Shown here: piece after piece, positions 16,271-22,983 of the stretch | How positions within the stretch are numbered: position 1 is the first letter of the stretch | Layout of the letters: each line of letters begins with the position of its first letter | Source: UBA4416 sp040389965 | GTDB lineage: Bacteria; Bacteroidota; Bacteroidia; B-17B0; Aurantibacillaceae | NCBI GenBank assembly: GCA_040389965.1 | Contig: JAZJZF010000015.1 | Span: forward strand, 1-30,230 | Length of the DNA stretch: 30,230 bases | Direction of reading: 5' to 3' | Program-made: the position numbers and the translations under genes | Notes under the pieces: model-generated | Databases searched by the model: none | Seen by the model: the letters and a program-made list of their open reading frames with translations, nothing else | What the model was told of the DNA's origin: nothing

Positions 16271-17485
16271 TTAGGCTCCAATGGCACTTTTAGCAGTCTG
16301 AGATTTTTTCTTATCGGCAGCCATTAACAAAATTATTAAAGCAGATATACTACAAACCGCCATAACACCTGTCATAGGCATAGCACTTGTAGCATTTAAT
16401 AAGCCAACCATAGCAGCAGCCAATGCTCCAAGACCCATTTGTATAGCACCCATCAGGGCAGATGCACTCCCCGCCTCTTTTTCGAAAGGTTCCATAGATA
16501 AAGCTGCTGAATTGGGAAAATTAAATCCCTGGCAACTTAAGAACAGGAATATCAATGTTACCGTTCCGTATAAACCAATTACATTAAAAGCCGTTCCCAG
16601 GTAAAGAGCAATACCAACTGCCGTTTGCACAATTAAGGTAAAACGAACGATCTGCACACTATTATATTTTTTAAGGAACAGGGTATTTAACTGACTACTC
16701 GTGATCAGCCCCGAAGCAATAATGGCAAAGATAATTCCGTATTGCCTTTCTGTGACATTATACAGTTTTAGCAATACAAAAGGTGATCCTGCCAAATAAG
16801 CAAACAGTCCGGCTGCAGCCAAGGCACCCGATAAAGTGTACATATAAAACTGCCTTACTTTTAAAACATATTTAAAACCTGCTAAAATAGATCCTGTTTT
16901 TAAAGAGAAGCTGGGGTCAGGTTGTTTACTTTCGGGTAATAAAAAAATAACACACAATAATACCACTAAAGTAATAGCTGCTAAAACCAAAAACACCGAA
17001 TACCAACCAAATGCTTCTATTAAAAAACTACCCACAGTAGGCGCAATAATTGGTGAAACGCCCAATATCAGAATCATTAAAGAAAATATTTTAGCACTTT
17101 CGTTAACCGGAAACACATCTCTGATAATAGCTCTTGGTGCTACCATGGTAACACAACCCCCTAAGGCCTGCAACAGCCGGAATGCAATAAGCATTTCTAC
17201 TGTAACAGATAAAGCACATCCTACCGATGCAAGAATGTATAAACTCATACCAACATATAATGGCACTTTTCTTCCGTAACGATCCAGTAAAGGTCCACTG
17301 ATTAATTGCCCTACACAGATCCCTACGAAAAAACTTGCCAGTGTATACGAAACCATATCTACCGAGGTATGAAGATCTCTGGCTATAGCCGGAAAACCAG
17401 GTAAATACATATCAATGGAAAACGGGCCAATAGCGGAGAGTAAACCAAGAATTAAAATGATGATGAGGCGTTGTCGTTTTTCCAT
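16271..17485 (-). CDS. Bcr/CflA-family multidrug efflux MFS transporter
   Basis: A drug:proton antiporter of about 404 residues with twelve membrane segments. It opens MEKRQRLIIILILGLLSAIG and continues with the family-typical FSIDMYLPGFPAIARDL. The motif GPLLDRYGRKVPLY is the conserved MFS loop between segments 2 and 3. ALGGCVTMVAPRAIIRDVF is the signature of Bcr/CflA proteins (AxGxxxxxxxxRAIVRD). Substrates in the family include bicyclomycin, chloramphenicol and sulfonamides, but which applies cannot be read here. I chose the ATG at 17485 rather than an in-frame start at 17557, because a strong promoter lies between the two. It is convergent with the AhpD-like gene. Confidence 0.93.
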   Translation of the reverse strand: MEKRQRLIIILILGLLSAIGPFSIDMYLPGFPAIARDLHTSVDMVSYTLASFFVGICVGQLISGPLLDRYGRKVPLYVGMSLYILASVGCALSVTVEMLIAFRLLQALGGCVTMVAPRAIIRDVFPVNESAKIFSLMILILGVSPIIAPTVGSFLIEAFGWYSVFLVLAAITLVVLLCVIFLLPESKQPDPSFSLKTGSILAGFKYVLKVRQFYMYTLSGALAAAGLFAYLAGSPFVLLKLYNVTERQYGIIFAIIASGLITSSQLNTLFLKKYNSVQIVRFTLIVQTAVGIALYLGTAFNVIGLYGTVTLIFLFLSCQGFNFPNSAALSMEPFEKEAGSASALMGAIQMGLGALAAAMVGLLNATSAMPMTGVMAVCSISALIILLMAADKKKSQTAKSAIGA

Positions 17486-17523
17486 GAGGTCTTTGCGAAT
17501 GTTCGGTGCGGTATAAAAACGTG

Positions 17524-17552
17524 CAAAGATACACTTTGAATTGACACGCAAA
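17524..17552 (-). promoter_or_regulatory. Promoter of the Bcr/CflA efflux gene
   Basis: On the minus strand TTTG (17549-17552), 17 bases, then TATCTTTG (17524-17531). Both boxes match the Bacteroidota consensus exactly. The leader would be about 32 bases, which fixes the ATG at 17485 as the start. Confidence 0.72.
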
Positions 17553-17599
17553 ATCATATTGCAGAGAACTGTTAAACATTTATCTTTACTGTATCAATA

Positions 17600-18166
17600 A
17601 TGACAACACCTAAAAAGATATTGAAATACCTGTTCTATCTGCTTGTTATATGGATGCTGGTTCATATAGCCATTACAATTACAAATGGATTAAAAGATCA
17701 TAAAGAACAGGCCGACTATGCCGTTATTTTAGGTAACAAGGTAAATACTGACGGAAGTTTATCTGAACGCTTAACTAAAAGATTGAAATGCGGATTAAAT
17801 TTATATAATACCAAACGCATAAAAGGAATCATTGTAAGCGGTGGGCTTGGCAAAGAAGGTTACTATGAAGGCGATAAAATGAAAGATTTTCTGATCAGGA
17901 ATGGTGTTCCTGATTCTGTAATTGTTGTTGACAATAAAGGTGACAATACGCTCAAAACAGTAGAGAATGTGATGTTGATGAAATCCGGACTTAAATTTAA
18001 AACACTTATTGTTGTTTCGCAGTATTACCATATTACCAGGACAAAAATGCTATTTAAGAAAAAAGGCTTTACTTCTGTAAGTGGCGCCAGCCCTTCTTAT
18101 TTTGAGTGGAGAGACCTTTATTCGTTGGTAAGGGAGTTTTTTGCCTATTATCTTGAACTGATTTAA
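17600..18166 (+). CDS. YdcF/SanA-like DUF218 membrane protein
   Basis: A 188-residue protein with one N-terminal membrane anchor (KYLFYLLVIWMLVHIAITI) and a DUF218 domain outside the membrane. The domain has the usual landmarks: ADYAVILGNKV at the first strand, SLSERLTKRLKCGLNLY, GIIVSGG, then NTLKTVENVMLM and VVSQYYHITRTKMLF with the conserved His/Arg pair. DUF218 proteins such as SanA and ElyC influence envelope integrity and vancomycin sensitivity in enterobacteria. The exact reaction is not settled, and a nucleotide-binding pocket is suspected. It is the first gene of a plus-strand run reaching 21317; the next gene is 27 bases away. Confidence 0.9.
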   Translation: MTTPKKILKYLFYLLVIWMLVHIAITITNGLKDHKEQADYAVILGNKVNTDGSLSERLTKRLKCGLNLYNTKRIKGIIVSGGLGKEGYYEGDKMKDFLIRNGVPDSVIVVDNKGDNTLKTVENVMLMKSGLKFKTLIVVSQYYHITRTKMLFKKKGFTSVSGASPSYFEWRDLYSLVREFFAYYLELI

Positions 18167-18193
18167 TTTTTATCTTTAATCAACATTTAAACT

Positions 18194-18607
18194 ATGGCAA
18201 AAAGCAATAAACTATCTGATAAAGAACAGGTAGAAGAACATATCCAAAAACTGGAGCCCGCTTTAAGCGAAATAGTGGAAGCCATCCGAAAAATCATTTT
18301 AAGCACCGATAAAGAAATAGGCGAACAGATCAAATGGAACAATCCTTGTTTTTATTATACCGGCAAAATGAAACCGTTCGATCCAAAAGAGTATAAACGC
18401 GAAATAGCTGTATTTAATCTTCATAAAGGCAGGATCATGCTGGTTTTCCCAACCGGCACCAAAGTAAATGATACGACTGGCTTGTTGGAAGGTGATTTTA
18501 AAGATGGCAGAAAAACGTTAGTTTTAAAAGATATGGCAGATGTAAAGGCAAAACAAAAAGCATTACAAGCCGTTATAAAACAGTGGCTGAATACGGTCGA
18601 GAAATAA
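18194..18607 (+). CDS. DUF1801 domain protein
   Basis: A 137-residue cytosolic protein with the YdhG/DUF1801 fold, similar to the frataxin-like iron chaperone Fra of Bacillus. The characteristic elements are KLEPALSEIVEAIRKII (first helix), EQIKWNNPCFYYTGK (the IKWxxPxF motif), and LVFPTGTKV before the last helix, KQKALQAVIKQWL. The role in Bacteroidota is not known; an iron or stress role is only inference from the family. The neighbouring ion-channel gene starts 36 bases downstream. A second DUF1801-type domain occurs at 22285. Confidence 0.88.
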   Translation: MAKSNKLSDKEQVEEHIQKLEPALSEIVEAIRKIILSTDKEIGEQIKWNNPCFYYTGKMKPFDPKEYKREIAVFNLHKGRIMLVFPTGTKVNDTTGLLEGDFKDGRKTLVLKDMADVKAKQKALQAVIKQWLNTVEK

Positions 18608-18643
18608 TACAATGCCACATCCCATAAACACAGAACATTCCTA

Positions 18644-19318
18644 ATGACTAAATTTACCTCCTTCTTAGAGCGCTATAAATATGAATTATTGCTATTGGCA
18701 TTAATTCAGCATTTGTTTATAGGTATTTTTTTAACCGACCTGCCTTTTTATACAAAAGTTGTTTGGCCAATTAATATGGCCATACTGGGCATTGCAAGCA
18801 TTGGCGTATTTATTAAAAAAGGAAGATGGAAGAGCAATACACAAATTATTTTATTTTTGTCCGTGTTGGCTTTTCCCATATGCCTCCCATTTCTTGGACA
18901 TATTCATTATTTTATGCTGGTGCTTAATATTTCTTTCGTTATTTATTTCGTATTTATTTTTTGGGAAATTATAAAGTTTTTAATTAAGCCAGGCTATATT
19001 AATGCCGATCTGTTTTCGGCTTCAGCATGTGGGTATTTTCTGCTTATTGAGATCAGTGTATTTTTACTACAATGCTTTTTTTATATAAATCCTAATTGTT
19101 TTAAAGGCATCGATACCTTTAATCCGGCATCGGTTTATATGGATCTCGTCTACTTTTGCAGCATAACGCTTACCAGTATTGGCTTTGGAGACATTGTACC
19201 AAATGCACATTACACCAAACTGATCACCTCCTTTTTTGGAATTGCAGGGCAGTTTTACTCGGTTGTATTAGTGGGTATATTGATCAGTAAATTTACGTCG
19301 AGAACAACGCACTCTTAA
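18644..19318 (+). CDS. Potassium-channel-like membrane protein
   Basis: A 224-residue protein with about six membrane segments. The last two frame a pore loop with the filter TSIGFGD at 177-183, a variant of the potassium signature TVGYGD. The pore segment runs VYMDLVYFCSITLTSIGFGD, followed by the final helix FFGIAGQFYSVVLVGILIS. The first four segments (near 13-30, 39-57, 66-85 and 88-110) lack the regularly spaced arginines of a voltage sensor. No RCK or cyclic-nucleotide domain follows, so gating is unknown. Potassium conduction is likely but not certain with the Ile/Phe substitutions. The stop codon is separated by one base from the next ATG, so it is coupled to the AlkZ-like gene. Confidence 0.87.
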   Translation: MTKFTSFLERYKYELLLLALIQHLFIGIFLTDLPFYTKVVWPINMAILGIASIGVFIKKGRWKSNTQIILFLSVLAFPICLPFLGHIHYFMLVLNISFVIYFVFIFWEIIKFLIKPGYINADLFSASACGYFLLIEISVFLLQCFFYINPNCFKGIDTFNPASVYMDLVYFCSITLTSIGFGDIVPNAHYTKLITSFFGIAGQFYSVVLVGILISKFTSRTTHS

Positions 19319-19319
19319 A

Positions 19320-20399
19320 ATGGCAGCTTCCATGACATTAGCTGATATAGCAAAACTCCGTTTGATCTCACAGCAGATCGATTCTTCTGATTTTGAATCT
19401 GCAGCCGATATGGTTAAATGGCTGGGCGCTATTCAGGCTCAGGAATATGCCCAATCTAAATGGAGCATTGGTTTACGTTTACAACATCTTACTGATAGCA
19501 TTATAGAAAAAGAAATTTCGGATGCCCACATTTTACGTACACACTTACTAAGGCCTACCTGGCATTTTATTGCTGCAGAAGATATCCGTTGGATGCTAAA
19601 ACTTACAGCACCGAGGGTAAATGCTGTTAATGCCTATATGTATCGTAAAACAGAGATCGATGCAAAAACGTTTAACCGTTGCCACGATATTATTACCAAA
19701 GCATTGCAAGGAAATAAGCACCTTACGAGAGAACAACTGAACAGCGAATTTGCGAAAAAAAACATCATGGCAGATGGCGTTAAACTGGCTTGCTTATTAA
19801 TGCATGCCGAATTGGAAGGGCTTATCTGTAATGGGATCACACAGGGAAAACAGTTTACCTATGCCCTACTCGAAGAAAGAGTGCCGGCACAAAAAGAAAA
19901 AACGTATGATGAATCTCTGGCTGAATTAACACAGCGTTACTTCAAAAGCCGGGGCCCTGCTACCTTAAAAGATTACTCTACCTGGTCGGGACTTACCTTA
20001 GCGGAATGCAAAAAAGGTTTGGAAATCGTAAAATCACATTTTACCAGTAAAACGGTAGAGAATGAAACTTACTATTTTGATCCTGCGATTTTAGACGCTA
20101 AAAAAATAAACTCACGCGTAGAACTACTTCCCATCTATGATGAATTTATTATGGGTTACAAAGACAGAGATGCCATATTGCAACATAAAAACACTCTAAA
20201 TTCAAAACCTTTTTCGGTTTTTGATCCCACCATTCTATACGAAGGGCAAATCATGGGTACCTGGAAAAGAGTAATTAAACAAAAGCATATTGAACTGAAA
20301 TATGAGTTCATTAAACCATTAACTAAAATTCAAAAAACAGAATTTGATAACGCTATCAATCGTTTTGAGCACTATAGCGGATTATACATTAACTACTAA
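19320..20399 (+). CDS. AlkZ/YcaQ-like winged-helix DNA glycosylase
   Basis: A 359-residue protein of the HTH_42 superfamily. In Streptomyces AlkZ and enterobacterial YcaQ (AlkX), this fold removes alkylated bases and unhooks DNA interstrand crosslinks. The catalytic QxQ motif is present as Gln39-Ala-Gln41 in LGAIQAQEYAQSKWSIGLR. Other conserved pieces are ILRTHLLRPTWHFIAAEDI, which carries the usual LRPTWH, and YFKSRGPATLKDYSTWSGL (a winged-helix element). Near the end is LLPIYDEFIMGYKDRDAIL. Activity is inferred from the intact motif. It is coupled to the channel gene (one base gap) and followed after 18 bases by a GNAT fusion gene. An ATG at codon 5 is an alternative start. Confidence 0.88.
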   Translation: MAASMTLADIAKLRLISQQIDSSDFESAADMVKWLGAIQAQEYAQSKWSIGLRLQHLTDSIIEKEISDAHILRTHLLRPTWHFIAAEDIRWMLKLTAPRVNAVNAYMYRKTEIDAKTFNRCHDIITKALQGNKHLTREQLNSEFAKKNIMADGVKLACLLMHAELEGLICNGITQGKQFTYALLEERVPAQKEKTYDESLAELTQRYFKSRGPATLKDYSTWSGLTLAECKKGLEIVKSHFTSKTVENETYYFDPAILDAKKINSRVELLPIYDEFIMGYKDRDAILQHKNTLNSKPFSVFDPTILYEGQIMGTWKRVIKQKHIELKYEFIKPLTKIQKTEFDNAINRFEHYSGLYINY

Positions 20400-20417
20400 C
20401 GTTTTATCCAGATCATT

Positions 20418-21317
20418 ATGATTCCTACTACTTTTGAAACTTCAAGACTCAGCCTGAAAAGCTTAAGTCACAACGATCTTGATTTTATTATGACTATAAC
20501 TAACAGCGAAGGATGGTTAAAATTTATAGGAAACAGAAACACAAAAACCAAAGACCTTGCTACTGAATACATTCAAAAGATCATTGATAATCCTCAAATT
20601 TATTACTGGACCGTCACGTTAAAACAAGAAAAAATTCCTATTGGCGTTATCACTTTTATAAAACGCGATTATCATGCCGATTCTGATATTGGCTTTGCGT
20701 TTTTACCCGGATACGAAGGAAAAGGTTATGCCTACGAATCTTCAAAAGTAGTATTGGATAGCATTATAGCAGATCCTGCTTATACTAACATACTGGCAAC
20801 TACTTTAAAAGACAATGTAAATTCTATTAAATTGATTGAAAAATTAGGATTAAAATTTGAGAAAGAAATTAAGGTTGATGAAGAAGCCTTGCTTCAGTAT
20901 TCTGTTACCAGCAATGAAGCGCTTATAAACAAGCTTGTAACAACATTTTTTAGCGTCTTTGCCAATAAAAATAACCAATCTCCATTATGGGAAACACTAC
21001 CCGAAATTTGCTTAGCAGAAGCTCTGATTATAAAAAAAACAGGATTGCAGCAGGAAGTTTATACTCTTAAAACCTTTACGGAACCAAGAGTTAAACTGTT
21101 ATCTGATGGAACCCTCACCGAATTTATAGAAGAGGAAACAAACGGCCATACCACAATAACAGGTAACATTGCCCAACGCATGTCTAACTATCAAAAAAGC
21201 GGTTATTTATCCGGGACTCATTTTACAGGCAAGGGCATCAAATTGTTTCAATTTATTAAAACAGGTCCTGTTAATTGGAAAATAAGCTCCGTAGTATGGG
21301 AAGATGAGATGGTTTAG
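20418..21317 (+). CDS. GNAT acetyltransferase fused to an NTF2-like domain
   Basis: A 299-residue two-domain protein. Residues 1-165 are a RimJ/RimL-type GNAT domain: TSRLSLKSLSHNDLDFI, a central strand WTVTLKQEKIPIGVITF, the acetyl-CoA loop FLPGYEGKGYAYESS, and the terminal element NVNSIKLIEKLGLKFEKE. Residues of roughly 170-299 form a second domain opening ALINKLVTTFFSVFANK and closing WKISSVVWEDE. It resembles an NTF2/SnoaL-like cone with a hydrophobic pocket. The substrate is unknown; fusion suggests that the pocket binds or presents it. It is the last gene of the run that starts with the YdcF-like protein, and no terminator hairpin follows. Confidence 0.85.
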   Translation: MIPTTFETSRLSLKSLSHNDLDFIMTITNSEGWLKFIGNRNTKTKDLATEYIQKIIDNPQIYYWTVTLKQEKIPIGVITFIKRDYHADSDIGFAFLPGYEGKGYAYESSKVVLDSIIADPAYTNILATTLKDNVNSIKLIEKLGLKFEKEIKVDEEALLQYSVTSNEALINKLVTTFFSVFANKNNQSPLWETLPEICLAEALIIKKTGLQQEVYTLKTFTEPRVKLLSDGTLTEFIEEETNGHTTITGNIAQRMSNYQKSGYLSGTHFTGKGIKLFQFIKTGPVNWKISSVVWEDEMV

Positions 21318-21388
21318 CCCCAATTATAACCTCCTGCTCACCTGTGATTCCTAATTAATTAAAAAAAATCCGAAAAAAATCACAAAAA

Positions 21389-21425
21389 TAGTTGCGCAAC
21401 TGAAAAGTTGCACGTATATTTGCAA
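21389..21425 (+). promoter_or_regulatory. ArsR promoter with overlapping GTTGC/GCAAC operator
   Basis: The -7 box is TATATTTG (21414-21421). A TTG at 21391-21393 lies 20 bases earlier as the -33 element. Woven over both are four half-sites: GTTGC (21390-21394), GCAAC (21395-21399), GTTGC (21406-21410) and GCAAC (21421-21425). The first two form the perfect 12-base palindrome AGTTGCGCAACT. The outer pair is separated by ten bases and ends on the last G of the -7 box. This is the expected layout of a repressor operator for the ArsR-type regulator encoded just downstream. Confidence 0.8.
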
Positions 21426-21448
21426 CCGATTAGTTTCTTAAATAAAAA

Positions 21449-21778
21449 ATGAACCCAATGAGAAGAGATGTTTTTCAGGCCATAGCCGACCCAACCAGAA
21501 GAGCTATTATTATGCTGATAGCGGCGCAGGCGATGACACCCAATGCCCTGGCAGAACACTTTGACACAAGCAGGCAAGCGGTTTCCAAACATTTAAGAAT
21601 ACTAACAGAATGTGAATTGGTAAAGCAAGAACATCAGGGAAGAGAAATTTATTATCAACTGGAAATAAAAAAAATGAAAGAAATTGACAAATGGTTAGAT
21701 CAGTTCAAAAAGATTTGGGAAGACCGTTTTAATCAACTCGACAACCTATTATTTAAACTCAAAAACAATAAAAAATGA
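21449..21778 (+). CDS. ArsR-family winged-helix repressor
   Basis: A 109-residue regulator. The helix-turn-helix is LAEHFDTSRQAVSKHLRIL (34-52), followed by a beta wing QEHQGREIYYQLE. The first helix has AIADPTRRAII, typical of the ArsR group that sits beside SRPBCC genes. No metal-binding ELCVCD motif is present and only Cys55 is visible, so metal sensing is unlikely; the inducer is unknown. Repression of its own operon is inferred from the palindromic operator at 21389-21425 covering the promoter. It overlaps the next gene by four bases (ATGA), an arrangement for translational coupling. Confidence 0.92.
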   Translation: MNPMRRDVFQAIADPTRRAIIMLIAAQAMTPNALAEHFDTSRQAVSKHLRILTECELVKQEHQGREIYYQLEIKKMKEIDKWLDQFKKIWEDRFNQLDNLLFKLKNNKK

Positions 21779-22278
21779 AAGCTAACCTACAATTCGACTT
21801 CCTTGCTAATAAGGAAAACAACACACTTACTATTAAACGTGAATTTGCAGCAGACCGCCAGATGGTTTGGGATTGCTACACAAAGAGCGAACTTTTAAAC
21901 CAATGGTTTGCCCCTAAACCCTTTACTACTAAAACCAAATCAATGGATTTTAAAGATGGCGGGCATTGGCATTATGTAATGGTAGATCCTCAGGGACCTG
22001 AATATTGGGGCAGAATGGACTATATAAAAATACAGCCGATAGACTTCTACACAGGTCTTGATAGCTTTTGCGATGCAAGCGGCATTCCTAATCCGGACTT
22101 ACCACGTGCCAAGTGGGAAGTAACGTTTACCGAAATGGGAGACCATGCCATGGTACATACCGTTGTAACCTATAACTCTCTTGCCGATTTAGAAACAGTG
22201 ATTCAAATGGGAATGAAGGAAGGATTAACATCCACCTTAGAAAGTCTGGATGATTTATTATTAAAGCTTAAAAAATAA
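21775..22278 (+). CDS. SRPBCC/AHSA1-domain protein
   Basis: A 167-residue START-like (SRPBCC) protein of the AHSA1 type, with a deep hydrophobic ligand cavity in known relatives. Landmarks are ADRQMVWDCYTKSELLNQWF at the N-terminal helix, KDGGHWHYVMVDPQG in the sheet, WEVTFTEMGDHAMVHTVVTY, and the long C-terminal helix GMKEGLTSTLESLDDLL. The natural ligand is unknown; small hydrophobic molecules are usual. The gene overlaps arsR by ATGA and precedes a YdeI-type gene by six bases, so the three make one operon. This ArsR-SRPBCC pair is widespread in bacteria. Confidence 0.92.
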   Translation: MKANLQFDFLANKENNTLTIKREFAADRQMVWDCYTKSELLNQWFAPKPFTTKTKSMDFKDGGHWHYVMVDPQGPEYWGRMDYIKIQPIDFYTGLDSFCDASGIPNPDLPRAKWEVTFTEMGDHAMVHTVVTYNSLADLETVIQMGMKEGLTSTLESLDDLLLKLKK

Positions 22279-22284
22279 AAAAAT

Positions 22285-22896
22285 ATGGCAAAAGTTAACT
22301 CTGCAGTAGATGAGTACATTGCAAATTCAGAAGAGTTTGCAAAGCCAATATTAAAACATTGGCAACAACTCGTACACGCTACCTGCCCGGATGCTGTAGG
22401 AGCCATTAAATGGGGGATTCCGCATTTTGATTACAAAGGAGATTTTATGTGTGTGATGGCTTCCTATAAAAATCACTGCTCCTTCAGTTTTTTGAAAGCA
22501 GATATAATGACCGATCCCGTTCTGAAAGACAATTCAAAACTGAAACCCGTTCAACGGTTTTTAGGTAAAGTAACAAAGCTCTCTGATTTACCGGCTGATA
22601 AAAAATTTATTAGTCTTATAAAAGAAGCCATGGTCTTAAATGAAAAGGGTATAAAATTAGAAAGACCAAAATCGGACAAGCCAAAAGAAATAGAAACGCC
22701 TGATTATTTTACAGCAGAACTGGCAAGCCATCCAAAAGCGAAAGAAATATTCGAAAGTAAATCGCCTTCCTTTCGCAAAAACTATCTTATATGGATAACA
22801 GATGCTAAAACAGATGCTACCAGGCAAAAGAGGATTGAACAATCTTTAGAATGGATAGCAGAAGGCAAAGGCAGGTTTTGGCAATCGGAAAAGTAA
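22285..22896 (+). CDS. YdeI/OmdA-family protein (DUF1801 plus OmdA)
   Basis: A 203-residue two-part protein. The N-terminal part (about 15-125) is a DUF1801 domain, with ILKHWQQLVHATCPDAVGA and the motif AIKWGIPHFDYKGDFMCVM. The C-terminal part (about 135-203) is the OmdA (bacteriocin-protection, YdeI/OmpD-associated) domain, with DYFTAELASHPKAKEIFES, SPSFRKNYLIWITDAKT and the terminal SLEWIAEGKGRFW. Family members have been linked to resistance to cationic peptides, but the mechanism is not established. It is the third gene of the ArsR operon. A long hairpin without a U-tract follows. Confidence 0.92.
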   Translation: MAKVNSAVDEYIANSEEFAKPILKHWQQLVHATCPDAVGAIKWGIPHFDYKGDFMCVMASYKNHCSFSFLKADIMTDPVLKDNSKLKPVQRFLGKVTKLSDLPADKKFISLIKEAMVLNEKGIKLERPKSDKPKEIETPDYFTAELASHPKAKEIFESKSPSFRKNYLIWITDAKTDATRQKRIEQSLEWIAEGKGRFWQSEK

Positions 22897-22927
22897 ACGG
22901 TTAATAATATGATTCTTCATATTGTAT

Positions 22928-22973
22928 CAGAATAAGGTAGAATTGGCATTTCCGTCATTTCTACCTTATTCTG
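22928..22973. terminator. 15-bp hairpin between convergent genes, possible terminator
   Basis: Positions 22928-22942 pair perfectly with 22959-22973 (core CAGAATAAGGTAGAA) around a 16-base loop. No T-run follows on either strand, so it may work as a weak bidirectional terminator or as an RNA 3'-end stabiliser. It separates the YdeI gene from the convergent protease gene. Confidence 0.5.
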
Positions 22974-22983
22974 TTATATTAAC

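Noticed and set aside
15107..22896. Anti-phage defence island or integrated mobile element
   Set aside because: No integrase, transposase, toxin-antitoxin pair, nuclease/helicase core or attachment-site repeats were seen; the genes are common chromosomal stress-type families.
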